From: Paenibacillus xylanexedens
GTDB lineage: Bacteria > Bacillota > Bacilli > Paenibacillales > Paenibacillaceae
Assembly: GCF_001908275.1 (NCBI RefSeq)
Contig: NZ_CP018620.1
Coordinates: 2,790,001 to 2,854,000, forward strand
DNA: 64,000 nt
Direction of reading: 5' to 3'
Shown here: piece by piece, positions 55,234-64,000 of the stretch
Layout: each line of letters opens with the position of its first letter
Numbering within the stretch: position 1 is the first letter of the stretch
Notes under the pieces: generated by a model
The model's database searches: none
The model's input: only the letters and a program-made list of their open reading frames with translations
Told to the model about the DNA's origin: nothing
Position numbers and translations under genes: made by a program

Positions 55234-56268
55234 ATGAAAGAACGTTTAGAGGCATTGAAGATCGAAGCGCTGGAGCAGTTGTCTGGTGTGAATGATCCGC
55301 AGACGCTCGGTGATCTGCGTGTAAAGTATTTGGGGAAAAAGGGTGCATTGACTGAAATTTTGCGTGGTATGGGTGCGCTTAGTGCGGAGGAACGTCCAGT
55401 TATTGGTCAAGTAGCCAACGATGTTCGGGCTGCCATTGAGGAAGTCATCGACAGCAAGCAGGATCAGTTCCAGAAGGAAGAGACAGCGAAGCGTCTGCAA
55501 TCCGAGAAAATTGATGTGACTCTGCCAGGACGTCGTGGACGTCAAGGCGGACTGCATCCACTGACCAAAGTGGTACAGGAGATCGAAGATATTTTCATCG
55601 GTATGGGATACCGCGTTGCGGAAGGTCCTGAAGTCGAAATGGATTATTACAACTTTGAAGCATTGAATCTGCCAAAGAATCACCCGGCGCGCGATATGCA
55701 GGATTCTTTCTATGTTACCGAAGACTTGTTGATGCGTACCCATACATCTCCTGTGCAAGTACGTACCATGCAGAGCATGAAGGGCGAAGTGCCTGTCAAA
55801 GTCATCTGCCCAGGTAAAGTATACCGCCGTGATGATGACGATGCGACGCACTCTTTCCAATTCAACCAGGTTGAAGGTTTGGTAATCAGCGAAAACATTC
55901 GTATGAGCGATCTGAAAGGAACCCTGTTGCAATTCGTGCGCGAAATGTTCGGTTCCCACACAGAAATTCGTCTGCGTCCAAGCTTCTTCCCGTTCACAGA
56001 GCCAAGTGCAGAAGTGGATGTAACCTGTGTACAATGTGGCGGCAGCGGCTGTCGCGTATGTAAGCAAACAGGCTGGCTTGAAATTTTGGGCGGCGGTATG
56101 GTTCACCCGAAAGTACTGGAAATGGGTGGTTATGATCCGGAGAAATACAGTGGTTTTGCATTTGGAATGGGCGTAGAACGTATTGCGATGCTGAAGTATG
56201 GTGTCGATGATATCCGTCACTTCTACAATAGCGATTTGACCTTCCTGAAGCAATTTGGACGGCTGTAA
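55234..56268 (+). CDS. pheS: Phenylalanyl-tRNA synthetase alpha subunit
   Basis: 344 aa from ATG 55234; the frame extends upstream through the T-box terminator and is not used. An N-terminal coiled-coil tRNA-binding arm (about 1-85) is followed by the class II catalytic core, motif 2 region ([20 protein letters not shown]) and motif 3 ([13 protein letters not shown], about 307-319). The [12 protein letters not shown] region is standard. Works as alpha2-beta2 with PheT and is cytoplasmic. Confidence 0.97.
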   Translation: MKERLEALKIEALEQLSGVNDPQTLGDLRVKYLGKKGALTEILRGMGALSAEERPVIGQVANDVRAAIEEVIDSKQDQFQKEETAKRLQSEKIDVTLPGRRGRQGGLHPLTKVVQEIEDIFIGMGYRVAEGPEVEMDYYNFEALNLPKNHPARDMQDSFYVTEDLLMRTHTSPVQVRTMQSMKGEVPVKVICPGKVYRRDDDDATHSFQFNQVEGLVISENIRMSDLKGTLLQFVREMFGSHTEIRLRPSFFPFTEPSAEVDVTCVQCGGSGCRVCKQTGWLEILGGGMVHPKVLEMGGYDPEKYSGFAFGMGVERIAMLKYGVDDIRHFYNSDLTFLKQFGRL

Positions 56269-56350
56269 CTTTAAGACAAGAAAGATTAACCATATATAGC
56301 AAGCGAATGAACCGGGAACACCAATTTATAGATGAAGGAAGTGAACGTCC

Positions 56351-58804
56351 ATGAGAGTATCGACAGATTGGCTGTCTGATTATATTTCCCTTGAAGGTGT
56401 GACGCCACAGGAATTGGCGGAGAAAATCACCCGTGCGGGTGTCGAAATTGATGTAGTGGAGAACCGCAACAAGGGTGTCAATAAAGTTGTTGTAGGTTAT
56501 GTGAAGAGCAAGGAGAAACACCCCGATGCAGACAAACTGAATGTATGTGTCATCGATGCTGGTCAGGAAGAAGATCTGCAGATCGTGTGTGGTGCGAAAA
56601 ATGTGGATGCAGGCCAAAAAGTAGTCGTAGCCCTGGTTGGAGCAAAGCTCCCTGGTGGATTGGATATCAAAAAAGCCAAACTGCGCGGTGTTGTCTCCCT
56701 TGGCATGATCTGTTCCGCCAAAGAGCTGGGCATGAACGACAAATTGTTGCCGAAAGATCAGCAGGAAGGTATTCTCGTTCTGCCGGAACAAACGGAGGTT
56801 GGCACGCCAATCAGCCAGATTCTTGGTCTCGACGATCATGTGCTTGAACTGGACCTGACACCGAACCGTTCTGACTGTCTCAGCATGCGTGGTGCAGCTT
56901 ATGAAGTGGGTGCCATTCTGGGTCGTGAAGTGAAGCTGCCAAGTCCCAAAGACCAACTGGTTGAAATTGGTGATGCAGCTGCGAATCATATCTCTGTAGA
57001 GATTAAGGCACAGGAGCAATGCATTCACTATGCAGCTCGTTATGTAACTGGCATTAAGCTGGGTGCTTCCCCGCTGTGGATGCAAAACCGTCTCATGGCG
57101 GCAGGTGTTCGCCCAATCAATAACATCGTTGATATCACGAACTATGTCATGCTGGAATACGGTCAACCGCTACATGCATTCGATGCGGATAAGCTGGAAA
57201 AGGGCCATATTGAAGTGCGGATGGCCAACGAAGGCGAAACGATTGTTACGCTGGATGGACAGGAGCGCAAGCTGGAGCCGCACATGTTGCTCATCACGGA
57301 CGGCGTGAAACCTGTAGCCATCGCTGGGGTTATGGGTGGCGAGAATTCCGAGGTATCGGAAGGCACGGTGAATCTGTTGCTGGAGTCCGCCAAGTTCGAT
57401 GGCGGAACCGTTCGGAAAACGTCGCGCCAACTGGGGCTACGTTCCGAAGCAAGCATGCGTTTTGAGAAGGAAGTAGACCCGGGTGCGGTCATTACGGCTT
57501 TGGATCGTGCGGCTGAACTGATTCAGCGTTATGCTGAAGGTGAAGTGCACCAGGGAATCGTGGAAGCTGGAGCGGAAGCTGCGGAGAAACGTGTAATTCA
57601 ATTGTCGCTGGATCGACTGAATCGTTATCTGGGAACCGATCTGTCTTTGCTTGAGGTAAAAACGATCTTTGCTCGTTTGCACTTTGCATGTGGTGATGCT
57701 GATCAAGGATTGCTGGATGTGGAAGTACCAACACGCAGAGGGGATATTACGCTCGATGTAGACTTGTTTGAAGAGATTGCACGCCTGTACGGATACGACA
57801 ACATTCCAACCACATGGATTGAAGGACCGACGACTCCAGGGGCATATACACGCTCTCAAGCAATGCGCCGCACGATTCGTGGATTGCTCTCCGGCAGTGG
57901 CTGGCAGGAAATGATCAGTTACTCCTTTGTACACCCGGATAAAGCGACCCTGTTCCCGGCGTTGACACAAGGAAGTAAAGCCGTGAAACTCGCGATGCCT
58001 ATGAGTGAGGACCGCAGTGTGCTTCGTACGAGTATTTTGCCGCAAATGCTGGATGCAGCGGTGTATAACATGAACCGTAAACAGGATTCACTGGCTGTAT
58101 TTGAAGTGGGCAATGTGTTCTTCACCGAAGAAGATCAGTTGACCAAGCAACCGCATGAGATCCCAGTACTGGGGCTGCTGCTCACCGGGAATCGTGCAAG
58201 CCAGCAGTGGAATGTTGGAGCGGAGAAAGTAGACTTCTTCGATCTGAAAGGTGCTCTTGAGCATCTGTTCGCCTATGTGGGGCTTGAACAACGCATTCGC
58301 TTGGTAGCAAACAGACCTGAAGGATTCCATCCGGGACGTTCCGCATCGGTTTACCTGGAAGGTAAGGATGGCGGGGAAGGCACATTGATCGGTACATTGG
58401 GTCAATTGCACCCGGAACTGCAACAGCAGTATGATCTGAATGATGTATATATCGCAGAGATTGCACTTGAATCGATTTACAATGAAGCAGACGCTGACAT
58501 TCGTTATCGTGAACTTCCGCGTTTCCCGGCCATGGAACGTGATATCGCGGTTGTTGTGAATGAGGATGTTGAAGCTGGAGACATGCTGCGTACCATTCGT
58601 GAATCAGCGGGTGAATTGTTACAAACTGTACAGGTGTTCGATTTGTTTACTGGTAGTAAACTGGGTGAAAACAAGAAAAGCGTGGCGATGGCACTGGTAT
58701 ACCGGAATCGTGAACGTACACTGACCGATGAGGAAGTTACTGAAGTTCATGCCCGTGTAGTGGCTCGTCTGGAAGAGCAATTCGGAGCGGAATTGCGTAA
58801 ATAG
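56351..58804 (+). CDS. pheT: Phenylalanyl-tRNA synthetase beta subunit
   Basis: 817 aa. An N-terminal tRNA-binding domain of EMAP type (VVGYVKSKEKHPDADKLNVC, about 45-64), B3/4 editing domain, B5 domain, and C-terminal ferredoxin-fold anticodon-binding domain (FPAMERDIAVVVNEDVEAGD, about 717-736). It follows pheS by 82 bp and shares its T-box. Also carries out editing of Tyr-tRNA-Phe. Confidence 0.97.
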   Translation: MRVSTDWLSDYISLEGVTPQELAEKITRAGVEIDVVENRNKGVNKVVVGYVKSKEKHPDADKLNVCVIDAGQEEDLQIVCGAKNVDAGQKVVVALVGAKLPGGLDIKKAKLRGVVSLGMICSAKELGMNDKLLPKDQQEGILVLPEQTEVGTPISQILGLDDHVLELDLTPNRSDCLSMRGAAYEVGAILGREVKLPSPKDQLVEIGDAAANHISVEIKAQEQCIHYAARYVTGIKLGASPLWMQNRLMAAGVRPINNIVDITNYVMLEYGQPLHAFDADKLEKGHIEVRMANEGETIVTLDGQERKLEPHMLLITDGVKPVAIAGVMGGENSEVSEGTVNLLLESAKFDGGTVRKTSRQLGLRSEASMRFEKEVDPGAVITALDRAAELIQRYAEGEVHQGIVEAGAEAAEKRVIQLSLDRLNRYLGTDLSLLEVKTIFARLHFACGDADQGLLDVEVPTRRGDITLDVDLFEEIARLYGYDNIPTTWIEGPTTPGAYTRSQAMRRTIRGLLSGSGWQEMISYSFVHPDKATLFPALTQGSKAVKLAMPMSEDRSVLRTSILPQMLDAAVYNMNRKQDSLAVFEVGNVFFTEEDQLTKQPHEIPVLGLLLTGNRASQQWNVGAEKVDFFDLKGALEHLFAYVGLEQRIRLVANRPEGFHPGRSASVYLEGKDGGEGTLIGTLGQLHPELQQQYDLNDVYIAEIALESIYNEADADIRYRELPRFPAMERDIAVVVNEDVEAGDMLRTIRESAGELLQTVQVFDLFTGSKLGENKKSVAMALVYRNRERTLTDEEVTEVHARVVARLEEQFGAELRK

Positions 58805-58848
58805 GACAAAAGAAGATTTTTTGAACAAAGATTAGCAGGAATTGTTTG

Positions 58849-58896
58849 AAGTCACATCGAATCCTTAGCATTAGAGGATCGATGTGACTTTTTTGT
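58849..58896 (+). terminator. Terminator after pheT
   Basis: AGTCACATCGA (58850-58860) pairs with TCGATGTGACT (58879-58889), inner TCCT/AGGA pairing, then TTTTTT. Confidence 0.88.
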
Positions 58897-58942
58897 GATT
58901 ACAGCTTAGAATCAACATACAGACTTGAAGGAGGGCACAACT

Positions 58943-61651
58943 GTGACTACACCTGATCGTACACGCGTCACCGTAGAGATCTACGGGACTTCCTATAAAC
59001 TGGTTGGCAGCAGTGCCGACTATATGAAACAAGTAGCTAACCTGGTGGATGAGCGTATGGGCGCAATCTCCAAGCAAAATTCCCGTCTGGATACTCCGCG
59101 TATTGCGGTACTGGCGGCTGTACATATGGCTGAACAGTCTCTTCAGACTCAGGAAATCCGTAATGAACTGAAGATGCTCACTGGAGAACGTACAGAACTG
59201 AGAAACGAATTGAATCGGTTGAACGCCATACAAAATGAACATCAACAAGAATTGGAACGGCGTGACCAGGCTCTTGCTGATTTGCAACAGCTGAAGATTG
59301 AAGCAGAGCAGGCGTTGCAAAAGTCCGAATCGGACAAAAATTCAGAGATAGCCAAGTTGAATAAGCTGCTGGAGCAAGAACGCGCTCAAGCAACGGAGCG
59401 AGTGCAGAGATTGCAGGCCCAAGCGACAGCACAACTGAAGGAAGCAGAAGCCAAGGGAACGAAACAGCTGAAGGAAATGGAAGAGAAAGCGGCTAACCAG
59501 CTTAAAAATGCACAGGCACAGGCTGCTTCCCAGCTCAAAGAAGCTCAGAACCGTTCTGCAGCCGAATTGCAGCAGGCACAGGCCAAAGCTGCGGCACAAT
59601 ATAAAGAGTTGCAGGACAAGACTGCAGCTCAATTAAAAGAAGCCGAAAGCCGTGCCGTTGCAGAACGTCAACAGATTGAAGCGAAGGCTGCGCAGCAGGT
59701 TCAGGCAGCCAAGGAAGAAGCCGAGTCGGCCATTTTGTCCGAGTTGGAGCAGGCAGAGAGCAATCTGAAGAAAGCTCAGGAAGAAGCAGCGCTGCAATAT
59801 AACGAACTTCAGCAACAGATGGAACTTCGTCTTCAACAGGCTGAAGAAAAAGCGCTGCAACAGACACAAGAGCTCACGGATCAGGCGAATCAGGAACGGT
59901 CTGCCTTACAGGAACAAGCGGAGCAGAAGCGCCTGACTGAGATAAATCAGTTGAATGCGGAGTTCAAGGCGTTATCCGAGCAGTTGGAACTCGAATGGAT
60001 GGAGAAAGAAGCAGCCCTCGAGGAACAATTGCAGCAAGCCAAGGAAGCAGCAGCGTCCCAGGCGAAAGAAGCCGAAGCGGCGGCAGAGGCCTTATTGCAA
60101 GAAGAACAGGGCAAGCTCAAACAGCAACTTGAGGAACAACGTAAACAGGCGGAGGCTCGACTATTAGATGTCGAAGAGCAATTAGAAGAAGTGATGACCC
60201 AGCTCATCAGTGCACAGGACATGGTTGCAGAGCAAGAACAGCAGCTTCAGCACGAGCGTGGTCAATTGGAATCGTTACGTCATGAGCATGGGGTCCGTAA
60301 ACAGGAGCAGGAAGTTCAGACTCGCCGAATTACGGAACTGGAGCAACAACTGGAGCAGTTGAAAGAGGACCGTTCCCAGTTGCAGGAGCTTCTGCGTGAA
60401 ACGGAACAGGCTGCCCAGCAATCCCGTGATTCACAGGAACAATGGAAGCAGAAGTATAATGAGACTGTGGATAGAGAAACCTCTCTCACAGCACAGCTCC
60501 GCAAACTTCAGGAGCAACATGCACAGCTTGAGCAGGAAGCCCAAAAGCTTCGTGAGGCTGAAGTGAAGTCGGAAGAGGAACAGCGCAGACTGCAAAAAGT
60601 GCTTGAACAAGCTCATGTTGCGGTGCGTACATTGCAGAATGAGATCGGCACGCTTACGGAACGTGAGCAGTCCTTGAAGGACCTTGCTGAGCAGCGATTG
60701 GCTGAGATCGGAGACCTGGAGAATCAGATTCTTGAAGTTGCTGAACAAAATGAAACGTTGGAGTCTGGTGTGCAATCCCTTCATGATGAATTGTCCGTGG
60801 TGAAGGAAGAGTCTCGTTTCAACCATGAAGAGGCTGTGCAATACCAGAAGGATGCAGAGCTTTTGGAAGAGAAACGTAATCAGCTTGAAGTTGAGCTAAA
60901 TGTTGTTCGGGAAGAGCTGAACCGACTTCAGGATAACTATAAACAAATCCGTAATGATTACAGTGATGCATTACAGCGTGAAGAGAATTACAGTTCCAAG
61001 CTGGATGAACTGAGCAAGGAGAAACAGGAGATTGTGAGCGCACTTGAAGAAGCGAGACAGTCTTCAGCTAGACTTTCCGAGCGTTACTCTGAGCAAGAGA
61101 GCCGGCTAGCCCAGACTGAGGAAGAAGCGTTGGAGTGGCAGATCAAATACGAAGAACTGTCAGCCAAACAGACCGAGTTGGCATCCCGTCTGGAGCAGTT
61201 GACAAGACGTGAAGAAGAACTTCGCTCAAGCGTTGAACAAGCAGAGCAGAACGACCAGGTATGGCAACGCCGTGCGGATGAATGGGCGGCTCAGGAACAA
61301 ACCTGGCAGGAACGCTGGGCTGCACTTGAGAATGAACTGACGGTTTGGAAGAGAGAAAGTGCGGCAAGTAGTGAGTTGCTGGAGGGACTGGAACAAGAAC
61401 GACAGCAGCTGGACAAGTTACGTGCAGAAGCGACCCAAGAGAAAGAGATCATGGAAACTGAACTGCTTGAGATGGGGGAGCGTTACGAACTAGCGGCCAA
61501 TCAATTACGTTTGTTACAGGTTGAACGTGAAATGGAGCAGGAGAAGGCAGAGCAGCTGAACACGGAATATCGTCAGTTGCATGATGAATATACGAAATTG
61601 CAGACGGAATATAACGAATGGATTGAATTGATTGAACAGGACCAGACCTAG
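58943..61651 (+). CDS. zapA: ZapA-like cell division protein with giant coiled-coil extension
   Basis: 902 aa from GTG 58943 (AAGGAGGG at 58928-58935). Residues 1 to about 95 look like ZapA: RVTVEIYGTSYKLVG, YMKQVANLVDERM, TPRIAVLAAVHMAEQ, then a helix. ZapA is normally about 85-100 aa and crosslinks FtsZ filaments at the division ring. From about 100 to 895 the protein is an unbroken Glu/Gln/Lys/Ala-rich coiled coil without Pro or Cys; 141-426 follows an exact 11-residue period and the remainder looks heptad-like. The locus (pheST, zapA, then mutS2) matches the Bacillus zapA locus, so this is the zapA orthologue with a huge extension rather than an unrelated protein. It is not explained by a frameshift; the frame is clean throughout. 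Confidence 0.85.
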   Translation: MTTPDRTRVTVEIYGTSYKLVGSSADYMKQVANLVDERMGAISKQNSRLDTPRIAVLAAVHMAEQSLQTQEIRNELKMLTGERTELRNELNRLNAIQNEHQQELERRDQALADLQQLKIEAEQALQKSESDKNSEIAKLNKLLEQERAQATERVQRLQAQATAQLKEAEAKGTKQLKEMEEKAANQLKNAQAQAASQLKEAQNRSAAELQQAQAKAAAQYKELQDKTAAQLKEAESRAVAERQQIEAKAAQQVQAAKEEAESAILSELEQAESNLKKAQEEAALQYNELQQQMELRLQQAEEKALQQTQELTDQANQERSALQEQAEQKRLTEINQLNAEFKALSEQLELEWMEKEAALEEQLQQAKEAAASQAKEAEAAAEALLQEEQGKLKQQLEEQRKQAEARLLDVEEQLEEVMTQLISAQDMVAEQEQQLQHERGQLESLRHEHGVRKQEQEVQTRRITELEQQLEQLKEDRSQLQELLRETEQAAQQSRDSQEQWKQKYNETVDRETSLTAQLRKLQEQHAQLEQEAQKLREAEVKSEEEQRRLQKVLEQAHVAVRTLQNEIGTLTEREQSLKDLAEQRLAEIGDLENQILEVAEQNETLESGVQSLHDELSVVKEESRFNHEEAVQYQKDAELLEEKRNQLEVELNVVREELNRLQDNYKQIRNDYSDALQREENYSSKLDELSKEKQEIVSALEEARQSSARLSERYSEQESRLAQTEEEALEWQIKYEELSAKQTELASRLEQLTRREEELRSSVEQAEQNDQVWQRRADEWAAQEQTWQERWAALENELTVWKRESAASSELLEGLEQERQQLDKLRAEATQEKEIMETELLEMGERYELAANQLRLLQVEREMEQEKAEQLNTEYRQLHDEYTKLQTEYNEWIELIEQDQT

Positions 61652-61713
61652 CGGAATGAATGTAGCAGAACTGGATCGTGGGCAACGTACTCTGGTACAA
61701 TTTGTTATACTAA

Positions 61714-61750
61714 AGAAGGAGCTCCCGTCGCTGCGGGGGCTCCTTGTCTT
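61714..61750. terminator. Bidirectional terminator between zapA and the cupredoxin gene
   Basis: AAGGAGCTCCCG (61716-61727) pairs with CGGGGGCTCCTT (61734-61745), one G-U pair, loop TCGCTG. Confidence 0.82.
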
Positions 61751-61755
61751 GAATA

Positions 61756-62148
61756 CTATTCTTCAACGATAATTTTGGAGATCATGCTGCTGTGTCCTGA
61801 ACCACAGAAGACAGAACAGGACATTTCAAACTCACCAACTTTGTCCGGGGTTATGACTTTGGAGCTATTTCTGGTATCCAGTTGAAGATTCAGCTCAGGC
61901 ACAAGGATACCGTGATTTCCGTTTTCATTTTTATAAACAATGTTAACGGGAACGCCTTTTTTAAGATGGTACTCAGGTTGATCGAATTCATAGTTACTTG
62001 CCTTGATGACCAATTCTTCACTGGCTGTAACTCCAGCATCCGCATCGGATCCATTGCTGCCAGATTCTGCGGACTGTTTCGCCCCTCCACATGCAGTGAG
62101 GACCAGAATTAACATACAGGCAGCGAGCCATGTTATGCCTTTCTTCAT
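61756..62148 (-). CDS. Cupredoxin lipoprotein with CuA-type copper site
   Basis: 130 aa from ATG 62148 (AAGGAGG 6 bp upstream; ATG 62151 is too close). Lipoprotein signal ending LTAC, short Ser/Gly/Asp tether, and a cupredoxin domain like cytochrome oxidase subunit II. The ligands CSVFCGSGHSSM (C-x3-C-x3-H-x2-M, near the C-terminus) and the upstream His in NHGILVP form a CuA centre pattern. It has no oxidase neighbours. It may carry electrons or copper outside the membrane. Convergent with zapA. Confidence 0.85.
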   Translation of the reverse strand: MKKGITWLAACMLILVLTACGGAKQSAESGSNGSDADAGVTASEELVIKASNYEFDQPEYHLKKGVPVNIVYKNENGNHGILVPELNLQLDTRNSSKVITPDKVGEFEMSCSVFCGSGHSSMISKIIVEE

Positions 62149-62368
62149 CATGTGCCTCCTTAAAGCGTGATATGGATAAAATTTGAATGATTGCTCCAGT
62201 CATCATACCGCAATATGTGGATGCCTGTACACGCTGCGTATGTCGTTTTTTTGAAAATTGTACGTGTACGGCAGAGCGTGTGCACTGCCTGAATGAAATA
62301 AACCCCTTCCGGCCCAGGGCCTTCAGAGGTTTAGGAGAATACATGGGGACTTTAAGGTGAAGTGGAGA

Positions 62369-62728
62369 TTAACTTTTGGAGCTTCGTCCGGCATCAAAAG
62401 GGGTGGATACCGGGATGAAGAGATCGATAATCCCGATAACCAGCGCAGCGAGAATGGCACCGAGCAGGCTGACTTCAACATGATCTACAACATATTGACC
62501 AAGCCAAATCACCAGTGCGCTAACGATAAATCCGACAATACCGCGACCAAACGGGTTGACTCTTTTGCCGAAGATACCTTCAACGATCCAGCCGAGCAGG
62601 GCAATGACAAGAGCAAGCAACAGGGCGCTCCAGAAGCCACCAACGGCGAATCCGGGAACGATCCAGCTAACCACCATTAATACAATTGCAGCGATGATAA
62701 ATCGCACGACATGTCCCAGGAAATTCAT
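62369..62728 (-). CDS. Small four-helix membrane protein, phage holin family (PF04020)
   Basis: 119 aa, four hydrophobic segments, with SWIVPGFAVGGFWSALLLALVIALLGW, typical of the YvlD/PF04020 family. These are called holins by annotation only and are common in chromosomes without phage genes. AAAGGAGGT precedes ATG 62728. The cupredoxin gene lies about 220 bp downstream on the same strand. Confidence 0.85.
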   Translation of the reverse strand: MNFLGHVVRFIIAAIVLMVVSWIVPGFAVGGFWSALLLALVIALLGWIVEGIFGKRVNPFGRGIVGFIVSALVIWLGQYVVDHVEVSLLGAILAALVIGIIDLFIPVSTPFDAGRSSKS

Positions 62729-62915
62729 GGTGTTTACCTCCTTTTATTCGGATTGAACTGAGCAGGGCAACTCCAAGGGGATGGAGAGGTTGCACAATCC
62801 TGACACCTGTAGTTTGTGGTGCTATGGTTGAAGTTATGTGTGGAAGGATTCGTTAAATAGCGTAAGAAAGTTTCTTTCGTTATAATACAGATATAGTTTG
62901 GAAGGAGTTGTACAC

Positions 62916-64000
62916 TTGGACACGAAAATTTTACACACACTGGAATATCGCAAAATTTTAAATACATTGCTTAGCTTTGCCCAGACAACCATGGGAAAAA
63001 AGAAAGCGGAGCAACTTGAACCAAGCAGTGAACTTGAAGAAGTGAAGCGGTTGCTGCAGCAAACCGATGAAGCCTTCACATTTGATCGTCTGAAAGGTTC
63101 ACCGTCGTTTGGGGGAATTGTAGATATTACGGCTTCCATCAAACGTGCTGAAATTGGAGGCACACTTAACCCTCACGAACTTTTGGGAATATCCAATACA
63201 ACCTTTGCGGCGCGGCGATTGAAACGTCAAATTGGTACTTTGCATGAAGATGAGCCCATCGAATCATTGTTCTATATCAGTGATCAACTGTCAGAGCAAA
63301 AAACGCTTGAGGATGCCATCAAAATCTGTATTGACGATAATGCAGAGGTTGCCGACAGTGCAAGCGTTACGTTGGCGCAGATTCGTCGTGAGCTGCGAGG
63401 CGGAGAAGCGCGGATTCGCGAAAAACTGGATTCCATGATTCGATCCTCTACCGTATCCAAGATGCTTCAGGATCAGCTCATCACCATCAGAGGAGACCGT
63501 TTTGTTATCCCGGTGAAAGCTGAATATCGTTCGTACTTTGGTGGGATTGTGCACGATCAATCCGGTTCGGGTGCGACATTGTTCATTGAGCCGGAATCCA
63601 TTGTTGCAATGAACAACAAATTACGTGAAACCCGGATTCGGGAAGAACGCGAAATAGAAATTATTTTGCAGAAATTGACGGCACTTGTCAGTGAGCAGGG
63701 AGAGTGGCTGTTGTATGATGTCGACTTGCTGGGATCACTTGATTTTATCTTTGCCAAAGCACGTCTGGCTCGTGAACTGAAAGCAACATTGCCTCGCATG
63801 AATGACCGCGGGTTCCTGAAGCTCAAGAAAGGCCGTCATCCACTGATTCCAATTGAAAACGTGGTTCCAATCGACATAGAGTTGGGCAATGATTACACAT
63901 CCATTATCGTGACAGGTCCCAATACGGGTGGTAAAACGGTAACGCTCAAAACAATTGGATTGCTGAGCCTGATGGCCATGTCCGGTTTATTTGTTCCGGC
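62916..64000 (+). CDS. mutS2: Endonuclease MutS2, 3'-truncated by window edge
   Basis: TTG start at 62916, with GGAAGGAG 8 bp upstream. The frame is open to the end of the window and begins MDTKILHTLEYRKILNTL, the MutS2 N-terminus. The Walker A P-loop TGPNTGGKTVTLKT is at about residue 334, where MutS2 has it. MutS2 acts on collided ribosomes or in suppression of recombination, and carries a C-terminal Smr nuclease domain that would lie outside the window. Its position after zapA matches Bacillus. Confidence 0.95.
   Translation, partial: MDTKILHTLEYRKILNTLLSFAQTTMGKKKAEQLEPSSELEEVKRLLQQTDEAFTFDRLKGSPSFGGIVDITASIKRAEIGGTLNPHELLGISNTTFAARRLKRQIGTLHEDEPIESLFYISDQLSEQKTLEDAIKICIDDNAEVADSASVTLAQIRRELRGGEARIREKLDSMIRSSTVSKMLQDQLITIRGDRFVIPVKAEYRSYFGGIVHDQSGSGATLFIEPESIVAMNNKLRETRIREEREIEIILQKLTALVSEQGEWLLYDVDLLGSLDFIFAKARLARELKATLPRMNDRGFLKLKKGRHPLIPIENVVPIDIELGNDYTSIIVTGPNTGGKTVTLKTIGLLSLMAMSGLFVP

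Noticed and set aside
55246..57166. Two long minus-strand frames opposite pheS and pheT
   Set aside because: Overlap essential genes throughout, no initiation signals, no recognisable domains.
62369..62728. Prophage holin
   Set aside because: The PF04020 family is chromosomal and no phage genes are nearby.

Overview
The window is a chromosomal segment of a Gram-positive, endospore-forming bacterium, almost certainly Paenibacillus or a close relative (inference). The signs are strong AGGAGG-type ribosome binding sites, T-box leaders, an L20 leader with an ATT-started infC, PerR-type operators, lipobox lipoproteins, the AraC-regulator/sugar-ABC arrangement typical of Paenibacillus, and Bacillus-like gene order around pheST-zapA-mutS2. 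There is no prophage, transposase, CRISPR array or recognisable defence island. Most of the window is housekeeping and metabolic DNA, so the unusual material lies in leaders, spacers and one remarkable protein.

Layout. 1-5.2 kb: 3' part of glutamate racemase, a histidine phosphatase, DUF423, pantothenate kinase, DUF3891, a NUDIX hydrolase, a GNAT enzyme and a tiny ORF. 5.2-10.1 kb: a long leader, then odhA-odhB (2-oxoglutarate dehydrogenase E1 and E2). 10.1-13.9 kb (minus strand): alpha/beta hydrolase, manA, and the tRNA-modification pair ytqA-mnmM. 14-15.4 kb: a 66-aa protein that may be forespore-expressed, and trmB. 15.4-21.7 kb: membrane AraC regulator divergent from a sugar ABC importer. 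21.7-25.4 kb: glycolipid-type glycosyltransferase, PAP2 phosphatase and a membrane GT2. 25.4-27 kb: L20 leader and infC-rpmI-rplT. 27.5-32.4 kb: nupNOPQ nucleoside importer. 32.6-33.5 kb: a G/P-rich protein and a GNAT enzyme. 33.6-41.9 kb: T-box-controlled ilvB-ilvN-ilvC-leuA, an antiparallel aldo/keto reductase, then leuB. 41.9-44.9 kb: PerR-box-controlled peroxiredoxin, a zinc-ribbon protein and a sporulation-type histidine kinase. 45-49.6 kb: MoxR/DUF58/DUF4129 operon and an HMGL-like aldolase. 49.8-52.2 kb: a degenerate-GGDEF/EAL protein and tRNA-Gly. 52.2-54.6 kb: an ABC-F gene behind an attenuator leader. 54.6-58.8 kb: a MITE-like element, a Phe T-box and pheST. 58.9-64 kb: a giant zapA, a CuA lipoprotein, a small membrane protein, and the start of mutS2.

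The most interesting items are: (1) a 902-residue ZapA at the normal zapA locus, with about 26 consecutive 11-residue (hendecad) coiled-coil repeats; (2) an ABC-F leader with its own promoter, a candidate 34-codon leader peptide and an intrinsic terminator just before the gene, which is the layout of antibiotic-sensing ribosome-mediated attenuation; (3) a 199-bp inverted-repeat element whose right end supplies a TTGACA box placed to act as the -35 of the pheST T-box transcript; and (4) two strong intercistronic hairpins bracketing ilvC.

Many long open frames antisense to highly expressed genes are codon-bias shadows and were left out. No folding, search or alignment was run; every structure call is by eye.
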